From: a virus
DNA: 23,471 nt
Direction: 5' to 3' (one strand)
Virus record (IMG/VR): IMGVR_UViG_3300050027_000072
Location: 1-23,471 of that record
Shown: positions 6,184 through 14,268 of the stretch, piece by piece
Numbering within the stretch: the stretch's first letter is position 1
Layout: every line of letters starts with the position of its first letter
Translations under genes and position numbers: made by a program
The notes under the pieces: model-generated
Told to the model about the DNA's origin: nothing
The model's database searches: none
What the model saw: the letters and a program-made list of their open reading frames with translations, nothing else

Positions 6184-8041
6184 ATGCGGCGCCTCTTGTG
6201 TCCTCCGCCCGATTTTCAAACTTCGTGAAGGAGTGGAGGAACACCAGATTCACTTTCCCAACCGGGCCGTTGCGCTGTTTCGCTACGATCAGTTCGGCCA
6301 GCCCACGAAACTCGGGCTGGTCGGGCTTATACAGCTCCTCGCGGAAAATGAACGAAACCAAGTCGGCGTCCTGCTCGACGCCGCCAGAATCCCTGAGGTC
6401 ACTGAGTTGTGGGCGATGGTTTCCCTGCCGATGTTCCGGCGCGCGACTGAGCTGAGAAAGCACTAGTAACGGCACACGGAATTCGCGGGCCATGATCTTC
6501 AAGCCTCGCGAAAGCGCCCCAACTTCTTGGTTCCGGTTCTCCCTTGTTGCGGAAGTCATCAGCTGCAGATAATCGATCACCACCAGGTCGACGCGGCCTT
6601 GTCGCTGGCCGAGCGCAAGCAGCTTCGCACGGATGCTTTTCAACGTCGCGATCGGTTGGTCATCGATGAAAATTGGCATCTCGCAGATATCTGCGAATGC
6701 CTGCTGCACTCGGCGACGGTCCTCCCTGTCGAGGCGGCCCGCCCGGAATTTCATTTGGTCGACGCGGCCCCTCGCACAAACGATTCTGCTCAACAAAGAC
6801 TCGCGCGACATCTCCAAGGAAAATACAGCGACCGTTTTTCGCTGCTCCGCGCAGTTATGGGCGATGTTCATTGCAAGCGCAGTCTTGCCCTGGGCCGGCC
6901 GCGCCGCCAGGATCACCAGTTCGCCCTGGTGAAGACCGAGCGTCATCTCGTCGAATCGGTAGTACCCGGTCGGCAGTCCCTTACTGCGCTGGGATGGATC
7001 GAGGAAGGCGTTGATTCCCCCGTCGAACCACTCCACAATTTCGACCGGATTCAATAGCCCGCGTTTTTCGATCTCCTCGGCATGGATTCTCCGGCGTGCC
7101 TCTTGGACGAGGAGTTCGATATCGCTTACGGAATTGCCCGCCTCGATGAATTCGGAAACGTCTTTCCCGGCAGGAACCGCTACGACCAGAACCTCGGCCG
7201 CCTTGCCAGCCAATTCGTGCTCGATCAATTTCGCGCGTTTGCGGCCTGGATCGTCGTTATCGGGGATGATGAAGACGTGCCGGCCGCACAACGATTCCGT
7301 ATATTCAGGCAGCCATTTCTGGGCCGCACCGCCGCTATTGGTCGTGGCAACCAGTCCGCCAGATTCGATCGTGCCGACGTCCTTCTCGCCCTCGACGAGG
7401 TAGACCGCATCGGCCTGCAGGACGGCAGGCAGGTGGTACAGTACGCGACGGACGTCGGGTAGTTCCTCGTCTCCAGGGACCGGCTCGTCCTTTACCGGGT
7501 ACCAATCGCCAGTCTGCGATTTTCGGTACGCGCCCTTCCGTATGCCCCACACCCACGCGCCATCGCTCGGGTGGCGCCGCCGCTGCCTGAATTCCTTCGA
7601 CTTGCCGTCACGCCCGGGTTCGATTCGCAGGACTTCATACAAGAGCTCCCCGTGCTCGTCCGCGTAGGGGTACGTCGCCACGATCTTTCCCTGGGGCTCC
7701 CTGAGCGGTTGCGGTCCGGCCTTCTGCTGCCGAGGGGGGCGCTGAGCGTCCGGATGACTTGGACCGAGCCCGGCCAGTTCCGAAACACGCTCCACTGCAT
7801 CCTTGAACGTTGCCAGCCCCTCGACTTTCATTACGAAATCGAAGACATCGCCTCCTGCCTGGCATCCGAAACAATGGAATAGCTGTTTGTCGAGCGTTAC
7901 TGTGAAGCTCGGGGTCCGCTCTTTGTGAAACGGACAGAGCCCGATCAGTTCATTCGCATTGCCGCCGCGCCGAAGCTCGGCGTACTGGCCGACTACCAGC
8001 GCAATATCCGCGGCCTTCTTCACGTGATCGGCATCGATCAC
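6170..8041 (-). CDS. Bifunctional DNA primase-helicase (CHC2 zinc finger, TOPRIM, DnaB-type helicase)
   Basis: 623 residues from GTG 8041, which overlaps the TGA of the upstream gene (GTGA) and follows GAGGAAG. The zinc finger uses C36, H39, C57 and C60 (CPFHKERTPSF ... HCFGC), as in DnaG-type primases. The TOPRIM domain shows LVEGEKD near 216-221 and IIPDNDDPGR near 258-267. The helicase half (from about 355) starts with TGYYRFDEMTLGLHQGELVI and carries Walker A ARPAQGKTA (380-388), Walker B VVIDYLQLM (487-495), SQLSR (529-533) and DSGGVEQDAD (551-560). The layout is that of T7 gp4-like fusion enzymes: synthesis of primers and unwinding at the element's replication fork. It lacks a separate DnaB N-terminal domain. 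Confidence 0.94.
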   Translation of the reverse strand: MIDADHVKKAADIALVVGQYAELRRGGNANELIGLCPFHKERTPSFTVTLDKQLFHCFGCQAGGDVFDFVMKVEGLATFKDAVERVSELAGLGPSHPDAQRPPRQQKAGPQPLREPQGKIVATYPYADEHGELLYEVLRIEPGRDGKSKEFRQRRRHPSDGAWVWGIRKGAYRKSQTGDWYPVKDEPVPGDEELPDVRRVLYHLPAVLQADAVYLVEGEKDVGTIESGGLVATTNSGGAAQKWLPEYTESLCGRHVFIIPDNDDPGRKRAKLIEHELAGKAAEVLVVAVPAGKDVSEFIEAGNSVSDIELLVQEARRRIHAEEIEKRGLLNPVEIVEWFDGGINAFLDPSQRSKGLPTGYYRFDEMTLGLHQGELVILAARPAQGKTALAMNIAHNCAEQRKTVAVFSLEMSRESLLSRIVCARGRVDQMKFRAGRLDREDRRRVQQAFADICEMPIFIDDQPIATLKSIRAKLLALGQRQGRVDLVVIDYLQLMTSATRENRNQEVGALSRGLKIMAREFRVPLLVLSQLSRAPEHRQGNHRPQLSDLRDSGGVEQDADLVSFIFREELYKPDQPEFRGLAELIVAKQRNGPVGKVNLVFLHSFTKFENRAEDTRGAAYDVS

Positions 8042-8838
8042 GCAACTTCCTCTTCCCACGGAGCGATCCATTCCGCGTTCGGATCCGTCCCGTCACCCGA
8101 CCGTTTGGAGCTTCGTTTTGCCGCCTTTGCTTCAGTACTCTCCGGGGGCTGATCCTTCCAGAGCCGCCCGGTGTGGCGATCATTTCCGGTGAGGAAAGCG
8201 TTTGGAGCCGGTATGTACTTTCCGTCCTCCTCGGCCCAAGCACGTGACGTCTTCCACCGGCGCAGACCAGCGAATATTTCCGGCAGCGTCTCCTCGGTGA
8301 TCTCACCGAGGGCGATCAGCGATATCCAAGATTGCAGTGCGGTGTCGACCCGTACCGCATTGGGATACTCCGAGATCCAATCGTGGAACGCCTCAACCAA
8401 ACGAGAGTCTGTATGGCCGCTTGGAGTCTGAGCCGGGGCTTGCGTTGCAGTGCTGTTCGACGCCAAGGGTGGCTGGACCAGCCGTGATTTCCGGGCGCGA
8501 GTCTCGGCCGACTTCTTCCCGCCGGTGCTGGACTTGCGGCTCCACTCTGCCTGTTTTCGCCGCTCTTCCAGAAGCCGGTCGTTGTAAAGCCGACCGCCCT
8601 CGGCGCGGAACTTCGCCCGGATCTTCTCCCGGCTGCGGCCATCCCAATCCTTTCCGAGCCGCGAGAGGACTGCGAGTTCTTCGTCGTTATCGGGCAGCCC
8701 GCAGTCCGGCTCCAGCCATTCGATGGCTAGCAGGCGGATATACCCGCCCTCCTCGGCGGGGGTCATGAGCAGGATGTCTTTTGAGGAGAGCCAGGAATCA
8801 GCGTAGAACTGAAACGCTGGCGACTTGTGGCGAGCCAT
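8038..8838 (-). CDS. DUF1376-domain phage replication protein
   Basis: 266 residues from ATG 8838, which shares a base with the TAA of the RusA gene (TAATG). The N-terminus (KSPAFQFYADSWLSSKDILL then MTPAEEGGYIRLL and LPDNDEELAVLSRLG) is the DUF1376 signature seen in phage replication-initiation proteins. The middle (about 110-165) is a basic, low-complexity linker. The C-terminal block (FHDWISEYPN ... ALQSWISL ... WAEEDGKYIPAPNAFLTGN) is the conserved end of many such proteins, probably involved in origin or helicase recruitment. Its position directly before the primase-helicase supports a role as initiator or helicase loader; that is inference. Confidence 0.82.
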   Translation of the reverse strand: MARHKSPAFQFYADSWLSSKDILLMTPAEEGGYIRLLAIEWLEPDCGLPDNDEELAVLSRLGKDWDGRSREKIRAKFRAEGGRLYNDRLLEERRKQAEWSRKSSTGGKKSAETRARKSRLVQPPLASNSTATQAPAQTPSGHTDSRLVEAFHDWISEYPNAVRVDTALQSWISLIALGEITEETLPEIFAGLRRWKTSRAWAEEDGKYIPAPNAFLTGNDRHTGRLWKDQPPESTEAKAAKRSSKRSGDGTDPNAEWIAPWEEEVA

Positions 8839-9305
8839 TAGACAGACTCCCGAATCCGAATCACCGCTCCCGGCACACCCAGCGCGTCCGCGTGCTCGCC
8901 AGGAAACACCTTCGCAGCCAGACATCGCACCACGCGTGCGTCGTCTTCCCACACTCCAGCATCGGTGAGCGCATCTTCAGTGGACCGGATCAGCTTGGAC
9001 AGGTCGGGCTTCTTGTCCGGCCAGGTACGGCGGGTTTTCGGCGCGCTCTTGGGTTTGGGAAGCGTGAAGACCATTTCCACGTCCACCGCGCCGTTAATAC
9101 GGCACTCGCGCGGATACGCTTCCGGATTGAACACCTCCAGCGCGGCGTACTTCACAGCCTCACGCCATGGCTTCACTTTCGCGGAACTCTCCACCAGGAT
9201 TCCGCGCCCCGCCTTGGTATGGCCGATCAACCGCTTTGAGCCCTGGGGAGCGGGCAGCCCGACAACGCGAATCTCGACGCTCCGCACTGCCCGCTCGGGG
9301 GTCAT
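8838..9305 (-). CDS. rusA: RusA-like Holliday junction resolvase
   Basis: 155 residues, compared with about 120 for E. coli RusA and up to 150 for phage relatives. The family pattern is clear: VVGLPAPQGSKR near the start, a first acidic residue at D75 (AVDVEMVF), then PDKKPDLSKLIRSTEDALTD with D101 and D111, and WEDDARVV with D121/D122. These acidic residues bind the metal that cuts four-way junctions. Its ATG follows the upstream TAA directly. In the phage context it resolves branched replication or recombination intermediates. Confidence 0.9.
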   Translation of the reverse strand: MTPERAVRSVEIRVVGLPAPQGSKRLIGHTKAGRGILVESSAKVKPWREAVKYAALEVFNPEAYPRECRINGAVDVEMVFTLPKPKSAPKTRRTWPDKKPDLSKLIRSTEDALTDAGVWEDDARVVRCLAAKVFPGEHADALGVPGAVIRIRESV

Positions 9306-10118
9306 TTACGCCGCCTCCGGCCCTGCAGTCCGCGGGCCACCGTTCTCCGCGATCACGCTATCCGCCCAATCCATCACCGCATGTGCGGACTTTGCCAGCG
9401 TGCGGTTGCCGGCGCCAATGTGATCCTCCATGTCATGGAAGATCAGGTTTGCCGCGTCGAGGATTGCATCGCGCCCGGTTTGGAACGTTACGTTGGCCCG
9501 GAGCGGTTCCTGCCGGCGCTTACCGTAGCCCAGGTCCCAGGTAACAGCGGAGACCCACTGATCGGGGCCGATCTCCAGGAATCGGATCTCAGCGCCGCCC
9601 CTTTGCTTCTGCCCTTCCACGGCAAACATCAGACGCCGGATGGCTGGCTCGGCGTCGGAGTACAGGTCGTCGTGAACAGGCGAGGGGTACGCGCGAGCCT
9701 CGATGAGGCGGGACTTATCCGTGATGGCTTCCGACGGCGGCGGCTCGGGGGGCTTCGGTTCCTCCGCGGGGTGATTCACCATGAAGTCGAGGACGGCCTG
9801 GCGCTCCATGTCCGTCATGGGCCGAGTGCGGACGATTTCACCGGTGTCCTGGCGGACGATCGTCGCCTGCCCCGGCTCCGGCTTATCGACGATGATTTCG
9901 CACGGCACGTTGCGCATCTCGTAGCCGGCGCCCAGTAAGGCGGCAAGCTTCGACGCGCGGCCGATCTGCTCCTCGATCTTCGCCTTATACTGCGAGTCGA
10001 TTTCTTTCTTTTCTTGCTCCAGCTCCGAGCGGAGGCGGGTTGCGGTAGCCAGCTGCCGCGCGCTCTCTGCCCATTCGTCGGGCGTAAAATCGCAACGCAA
10101 GAGTTCGGTGTATTCCAA
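9306..10118 (-). CDS. Phage early coiled-coil protein of unknown function
   Basis: 270 residues starting at TTG 10118, supported by AAAGGAG seven bases upstream. Residues about 15-60 form a charged helical stretch (ELEQEKKEIDSQYKAKIEEQ), then come EIIVDKPEPGQATIVRQDTG and RPMTDMERQ. This combination recurs in phage proteins next to SSB, RecT or RusA genes. After a Pro-rich linker (PKPPEPPP, about residue 122) comes a second domain with RFLEIGPDQWVSAVTWDLGY that I do not recognise. It is probably a recombination or replication accessory factor. Confidence 0.6.
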   Translation of the reverse strand: MEYTELLRCDFTPDEWAESARQLATATRLRSELEQEKKEIDSQYKAKIEEQIGRASKLAALLGAGYEMRNVPCEIIVDKPEPGQATIVRQDTGEIVRTRPMTDMERQAVLDFMVNHPAEEPKPPEPPPSEAITDKSRLIEARAYPSPVHDDLYSDAEPAIRRLMFAVEGQKQRGGAEIRFLEIGPDQWVSAVTWDLGYGKRRQEPLRANVTFQTGRDAILDAANLIFHDMEDHIGAGNRTLAKSAHAVMDWADSVIAENGGPRTAGPEAA

Positions 10119-10141
10119 AGTCGGCTCCTTTCGATGACGGC

Positions 10142-10708
10142 CTAGAAGGGCACGTCCTGGTCTGTGGGAACGTAGTCACCGTCTGGCGGCGCGGCGGCCG
10201 GCTGTGCGGCGGATGCGCGCGGGGCGGGAGTAGCCGGCGCGTGCATGGCCTTGAGTGCTTTGCCGAAGAGGTTATCGAGATCCCGCAGTTTCTTCGGTTC
10301 CAGGGCCTTCACTTCGAGGCTCCCGCCGCCGTGCCGGGCAATTCCCCACCGTTCGCGCTTGCCGCCCTCCTGATCGTCTTCGTGTGCGCACCACATATCC
10401 ACATCCAGGCCGCGGAAGTCGTGAAAGCCGGGTGTGTTCGGGTCCAGTTCCCTGAAGGCCGAGCCCTTGAATCCGAGAATCTTCAGGTCTTCGAGGAAAT
10501 ACTTGATCGTTTTGTCGGTGATGGCGCGGAAGTGGGTCCGCTCATACTGCGCCGGCGCCGGGATATAGCGCGTCGGGTCGGAGGGATCAACTTTGCCGAG
10601 CACCGTGAATTGGAGAACGAACTGGGGCGTGCCGGTCTTGGCCTCGCCGAGGGCCTGGCTGGTCACCTTGCAGGCGTACCGGCCAACTTCGTAGAACGGC
10701 TTAGCCAT
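10142..10708 (-). CDS. Putative phage single-stranded DNA-binding protein
   Basis: 188 residues from ATG 10708 with GGAGG upstream; it overlaps the ATPase gene by 8 bases. The core (FYEVGRYACKVTSQALGEA, then PQFVLQFTVLGKV) has the strand-rich look of an OB-fold, similar to phage DUF669-type proteins. Residues about 155-180 are an Ala/Pro-rich linker, and the chain ends in DQDVPF, closely matching the acidic C-terminal tip of bacterial SSB (DDDIPF) that recruits partner proteins. Position between a Sak4-like ATPase and the replication genes fits. The OB-fold assignment is inference; the tip is plainly visible. Confidence 0.65.
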   Translation of the reverse strand: MAKPFYEVGRYACKVTSQALGEAKTGTPQFVLQFTVLGKVDPSDPTRYIPAPAQYERTHFRAITDKTIKYFLEDLKILGFKGSAFRELDPNTPGFHDFRGLDVDMWCAHEDDQEGGKRERWGIARHGGGSLEVKALEPKKLRDLDNLFGKALKAMHAPATPAPRASAAQPAAAPPDGDYVPTDQDVPF

Positions 10709-11591
10709 TCGCCGCCTCCCGGCCCTGCTTTACGGCCGCCATGAAATTCGCCCACGCTTCGGCGGCGTTTGATCCCATATCGACTTCCGCCGGCAACCCC
10801 AAGCGGTTCTTGGCGTCGTAGGATGCGTGGCGTTCCGTGAAGAGCATACGATGATTCCCGCCCGCACCCTTGCCGCGGGCGGCGCCGGTTTTCTTGTTCT
10901 CCTGAACCGCCGTCAGCGTCACCTCGAAGTTGCCGAAGAGAACGACGTCGGCCCATTTATGCGTGAGGCCCCACGTCTTGTCGTGCATGTCCGGCGTATA
11001 GCGGTCATAGTCGGCGCCCTCGGGGTTCTTGAACGGCTTCACTTTCGTGTGGCACAGCGCGACAATCGCCATTCTCTTTTCGGCGCGCAGCCGGTCGAGA
11101 GCATTGAGGAACTTGCGCCATTCCGCGAGGGATACCTCGAATCCCCGCATGTATCCCATGAAGCCGCGCTCGCCCCAGTCGTTGTTGAAATCACGCTCGC
11201 AAACGTACTCGTGGCAGAGACGTTCGGCGCCGTTGACCGTATCCAGGGCCAGCGTGCGGTACGGATGATCTTCGACGGTCAATGTCTCGATGGCCCCCAG
11301 GAGGTCATCCCAGGTCTGCGATTCGGGGAAGTGTGGGACTTCCGGCAGGCGGCCGGAATCGATCAGGGTTTCCAGGCCAGTCTCACCTTTGGTTTCGATG
11401 AATACGGGCTTGACCGTCTGTGCCGCGAAGGACGTCTTACCCCATCCCTCCACCGCATGCAGGACCGTGCGGTTCGGCAGCCCGCTACCCTTGCTGCTGA
11501 TCGCAGCCAGGGAGGGGTGGTTGCTCGTCGTGACTGGCGCCGCCTGCCGCGAGCTCGGTGTTCGCGGAGTTGCTTGCGCTGCTGGTGTCAT
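10701..11591 (-). CDS. Sak4-like AAA ATPase (phage recombination)
   Basis: 296 residues. The ATG at 11591 is preferred over TTG 11597 because AAGGAG lies nine bases ahead of it. Walker A is VEGWGKTS (residues 47-54) and Walker B is YRTLALDTVNG with D117. Later blocks (MAIVALCHTKVKPF, WADVVLF, RMLFTERHASYDAKNRLGLP) are those of the phage AAA_24/Sak4 group. These ATPases act with SSB in single-strand annealing recombination. The first 35 residues are Ser/Thr/Ala-rich and probably disordered. The first 107 bases overlap the end of the nuclease gene in another frame. Confidence 0.83.
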   Translation of the reverse strand: MTPAAQATPRTPSSRQAAPVTTSNHPSLAAISSKGSGLPNRTVLHAVEGWGKTSFAAQTVKPVFIETKGETGLETLIDSGRLPEVPHFPESQTWDDLLGAIETLTVEDHPYRTLALDTVNGAERLCHEYVCERDFNNDWGERGFMGYMRGFEVSLAEWRKFLNALDRLRAEKRMAIVALCHTKVKPFKNPEGADYDRYTPDMHDKTWGLTHKWADVVLFGNFEVTLTAVQENKKTGAARGKGAGGNHRMLFTERHASYDAKNRLGLPAEVDMGSNAAEAWANFMAAVKQGREAANG

Positions 11592-12639
11592 CGTCAATTA
11601 CTCCTTTCTGTGAAGCCAAGAACCACGCCTCCAGCGCCGCATGCCAGAGGTTTCCGAAGTACAACGCATCGCGCTCCTCTTCGTCCTGCCGTTCGATCCC
11701 CAGTTCGTAGTCGTAGAAGTGCTTTCGCCGGCAGGTTTGAAAACATCGAATCCGGCTGTTGGTGAGGACATTGCGGCCGTCGCCCTCGATCCCCGGAAGT
11801 TCCGTATGAACGCACGGCTTTCGCCGCCAATTGTCCGAATCGGGTGCATCGTGCCCCGAGCAGATCCCCAGGAACTTGCAGGGACCGCCATACAACATGC
11901 AAGCGCCGGAGTTCCGCGCGTGACGACCGGTATTGCGGGCGTGCAGGATCTCCTGCCCGTGTTCCCACAGTTCGACGGCGTATTCATGCAACTCGGCGTC
12001 GAGGCGCGGAATAGATCGCCGTTGGAAGTACCACTCCGGCCGCGCCAGGGTACAGTCGTGCGCCAGGCGCGCTTCGTACATCTTCAAGGTCTCGCGCGGC
12101 TTCTCGACATTGAGCGCCAGGATCGATTCGTCAGCGAGGCGGCGGCCGAAGTACTCGTGCGTCACCGCGGCGCTCCTGGCTTCGGCCTTCGTGAGCAGCT
12201 TCGGGCTAATCGCAGGCTTCCGAACGACATCCCAAACCGCGTCATCCGCTTTCCGGGCGTTCAGCCACTCCAGCAGCATGTAATGGCTCGGCTGGCCCTC
12301 CACGATGAGCTGCCGCCAGTACGGCGAGTTTGGATCGCTGATGTCTTCGGAAGTCGTCTTGTGATCCATCAGCACGACACGATCGCGAAAGGCTGCGCTT
12401 AGGTCGATTTTGCCCGCGACGGTAAAAGATCGACTCTTTCTGCCCGTCTCCGGATTCCAGAGGTCCGATTGGACCACCCGTTCCACCGCGACCGCTAGAT
12501 ACTCGGCATCGGCCCAGCGCGCGTGGTAGCCAGCCAGGAGGCCCCGGCACTTCGCAGCCATGATCGCGCGGGATTCGTCTGGCGCTTGCCGCACGAACGC
12601 ATCCACTGCGGAGAGTGCCGCCTCAAGCCGTCTTGGCAT
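11485..12639 (-). CDS. PD-(D/E)XK nuclease with motifs in permuted order
   Basis: 384 residues from ATG 12639, with AAGGAG five bases upstream. Nuclease core residues appear first: D79 (VAGKIDL), D92-H-K94 (LMDHKTT), Q116 and Y120 (GQPSHY). Three cysteines follow (C247, C254, C260), then C299 and C303 in SRIRCFQTCRRKHFYDYELG, and H333 in FGNLWHAALEAW. In Cas4/AddB/RecB-like nucleases the CPRKFY and GxxxH blocks come before the D/DxK core, so here the N-terminal part of the fold sits at the C-terminus. The final 40 residues are low-complexity and overlap the ATPase gene. Likely role: 5'-3' resection for recombination, with an iron-sulphur cluster held by the cysteines. Confidence 0.82.
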   Translation of the reverse strand: MPRRLEAALSAVDAFVRQAPDESRAIMAAKCRGLLAGYHARWADAEYLAVAVERVVQSDLWNPETGRKSRSFTVAGKIDLSAAFRDRVVLMDHKTTSEDISDPNSPYWRQLIVEGQPSHYMLLEWLNARKADDAVWDVVRKPAISPKLLTKAEARSAAVTHEYFGRRLADESILALNVEKPRETLKMYEARLAHDCTLARPEWYFQRRSIPRLDAELHEYAVELWEHGQEILHARNTGRHARNSGACMLYGGPCKFLGICSGHDAPDSDNWRRKPCVHTELPGIEGDGRNVLTNSRIRCFQTCRRKHFYDYELGIERQDEEERDALYFGNLWHAALEAWFLASQKGVIDDDTSSASNSANTELAAGGASHDEQPPLPGCDQQQG

Positions 12640-12877
12640 GATTCTCCTTCGTGCCCTCTTCCGCGCACCAGCCATTTGCGGACGCGCCGTACCAAAACTC
12701 TGCCGTCCTCATCGCATGCTCCAGGAATGGCGAAGCAAAATCCCTCCTTCGTCCGCCAGCCGCGCGCGATCCGGCGAACATCAGCCAGCGATCGCGGTCG
12801 CGCACAAGCCACACGCGGGTGCCGCAGCAGGTTGCAGTAACGCAGACCGCCTCAGAAGGAATCTGCGGTCCGTTCAT
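12623..12877 (-). CDS. Hypothetical 84-residue protein
   Basis: The ATG at 12877 overlaps the stop of the membrane-protein gene (ATGA), and its end overlaps the nuclease start by 17 bases, so it belongs to the chain of coupled genes. It has cysteines at residues 12, 17, 18 and near 70, and a central RVWLVRDRDRWLMFAG strand pair. I do not recognise the family and assign no function. Confidence 0.5.
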   Translation of the reverse strand: MNGPQIPSEAVCVTATCCGTRVWLVRDRDRWLMFAGSRAAGGRRRDFASPFLEHAMRTAEFWYGASANGWCAEEGTKENHAKTA

Positions 12878-13047
12878 ACGCCGTTCTGCTTTCCGATCAT
12901 GCTTCGCGCGAGCACGCCGGTTGCGAACGGAATCAGGTCCTCGCCTTTGGGCACCTTCAACAACCACAACGCGGCGCCAAGGACGATCAAGATGAGGCTG
13001 ACCACAATGTGGCCAGCCTCCCGCTCGAGATCAGCGATTTTCGGCAT
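12874..13047 (-). CDS. Small single-span membrane protein, holin candidate
   Basis: 57 residues. A charged start (MPKIADLEREAGH) is followed by one hydrophobic segment, IVVSLILIVLGAALWLL (residues 14-30), then KVPKGEDLIPFATGVLARS. The ATG is 5 bases after the stop of the 117-residue protein and its TGA overlaps the next ATG. There is no strong Shine-Dalgarno, so translation may be coupled. The size and single span are compatible with a small holin or other phage membrane protein. It lies about 4.9 kb downstream of the endolysin in the same transcription direction, so the holin role is only a guess. Confidence 0.6.
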   Translation of the reverse strand: MPKIADLEREAGHIVVSLILIVLGAALWLLKVPKGEDLIPFATGVLARSMIGKQNGV

Positions 13048-13051
13048 GCGT

Positions 13052-13405
13052 CTACGCCGTAATGGTCGCAGCGGCAGGCGTAACGCCCGCGCTTTTCGTC
13101 ACCTGCTGGAGATACGCGGCGATGGATTTCAAATCCGCGATCTCCTGGGCATCGAGCTGCACGTTGATCCCGTTCGCGGCAACCGCGTTGCCGGCGTCGG
13201 TGATCGCCACGCTGATCTTGCCCAGGACGGCGAAGGCCGCGCGCTCGATGTTGACGGCGTTGGGATCGACCAGGGAAGTCAGCGCCTCGACCGTCGCCTC
13301 CTGTCCCTGCACTTTTTGAAGCACGGGCACGACGGCCCGCGCGACTTTCACGATGTCATGAGCCACGCTGGCGATCGCGTGCTCGGCCTTCTGAAGCGTG
13401 ATCAT
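13052..13405 (-). CDS. Helical hypothetical phage protein
   Basis: 117 residues, ATG 13405 behind AGGAG. The sequence is almost entirely amphipathic helix (AEHAIASVAHDIVKVARAVV, VQGQEATVEALTSLVD, AQEIADLKSIAAYLQQV) without cysteine, tryptophan or a membrane span. It lies between the tail-associated genes and the small membrane protein. I do not recognise it; a virion-associated or chaperone-like role is possible. Confidence 0.6.
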   Translation of the reverse strand: MITLQKAEHAIASVAHDIVKVARAVVPVLQKVQGQEATVEALTSLVDPNAVNIERAAFAVLGKISVAITDAGNAVAANGINVQLDAQEIADLKSIAAYLQQVTKSAGVTPAAATITA

Positions 13406-13425
13406 TCGAGTGTTCTCCTATTTCT

Positions 13426-13443
13426 GCCCGGGGACCGCCGGGC
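13426..13443. terminator. GC-rich hairpin between late genes
   Basis: GCCCGG and CCGGGC are perfect 6-base arms around a 6-base loop in the 67-base gap after the gene ending at 13473. No U-tract follows on the leftward transcript, so this is at best a weak or factor-assisted terminator, or an RNA-stability hairpin. Confidence 0.25.
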
Positions 13444-13472
13444 GCGGGTTTGTATTGAGCGGGAAAAACGGG

Positions 13473-13742
13473 TCAGCGGTCTTGCACTTGAATAACAAAC
13501 GAGCGGTCATCGGTGCGGCCGCCGGAAGTAGTAATGCGATTGGTAACCGTGTACGACTGGCCGGCAACACCGCCCGCCAGCCAAACCGTGGTCCGAGTTG
13601 GAGTGTTCGAATCGTCCGTGGCTTCGATCGCAGGGTCGCTGACGGACCACGCGCTCGTCTGGATTTGGTCGCCGGCCAGCCACTTTGACCAATCGACGGA
13701 ATAGTCCAGAACAGCATCTGGATCTTTGATGAAGGTCGTCAT
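13473..13742 (-). CDS. Small phage virion- or fibre-associated protein
   Basis: 89 residues, ATG overlapping the stop of the upstream gene (ATGA). The sequence FIKDPDAVLDYSVDWSKWLA followed by TTVWLAGGVAGQSYTVTNRI and SGGRTDDRSFVIQV matches a widespread small phage protein that has the look of an immunoglobulin-like beta sandwich and usually lies among head-tail or fibre genes. It probably decorates the virion; the precise role is unknown. Confidence 0.7.
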   Translation of the reverse strand: MTTFIKDPDAVLDYSVDWSKWLAGDQIQTSAWSVSDPAIEATDDSNTPTRTTVWLAGGVAGQSYTVTNRITTSGGRTDDRSFVIQVQDR

Positions 13743-14248
13743 GCTGCGACGCTCCTGGTCTCCGCGGGCACCGTGAACATCCTGTACTCCGCGGCCGCAA
13801 CTACTCGGCGCTGTTCACGGGCGACGGCGACCAATCGCACCTCGGGACCAGCCGCCAACCTCCGCATCTCGATTCGGACGACCACCGCGCGCACGTTCGG
13901 AGTGGTGGCCACTCGCCGTCTGACGGCTTCCAACACAGCGGCGACTTGCGAGCCGCCTTCCGCAAGCGCAGACAGTGCGCGCAGCGAGACCAGGCGCGCG
14001 ACGACCACAGAGGAGCCGGCGGCCGCCGTTCGCCATACACGATAAGCGCGGAGTGCACCAGATGTGCTCCCCTTGCCAGCCACCGTCGCCCACACGGTCT
14101 GGATGCGGACTATCCGGCCGGAGACGGAGGCGCCTCCCGAAATATTCCCGGCCACCGACCGGAGCGTCACCAGTTGGGCACCGGCGGAAGCCTGGCCTTT
14201 GATCGCGCCCGCCAGCGCCCGCGTCGAGTTGAATAGAAGCAGGAGCAT
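13739..14248 (-). CDS. Repetitive phage structural protein
   Basis: 169 residues with almost no acidic cluster and many short strand-forming repeats separated by Arg. The C-terminal part reads VRLVAVAREQRRV, then AAAEYRMFTVPAETRSV, the 'E.R...V' periodic pattern found in small phage proteins near tail-fibre genes. The N-terminus is hydrophobic (MLLLLFN) but too short for a membrane span. Coupled by ATGA to the next gene. Probable fibre-like or virion component; function not established. Confidence 0.6.
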   Translation of the reverse strand: MLLLLFNSTRALAGAIKGQASAGAQLVTLRSVAGNISGGASVSGRIVRIQTVWATVAGKGSTSGALRAYRVWRTAAAGSSVVVARLVSLRALSALAEGGSQVAAVLEAVRRRVATTPNVRAVVVRIEMRRLAAGPEVRLVAVAREQRRVVAAAEYRMFTVPAETRSVAA

Positions 14249-14268
14249 AGGGTCCTACTTCCGCGCCA

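Noticed and set aside
12560-13495. Plus-strand open frame of 311 codons
   Set aside because: It is antisense to several coupled minus-strand genes and shows no motif; codon bias fits a shadow frame.
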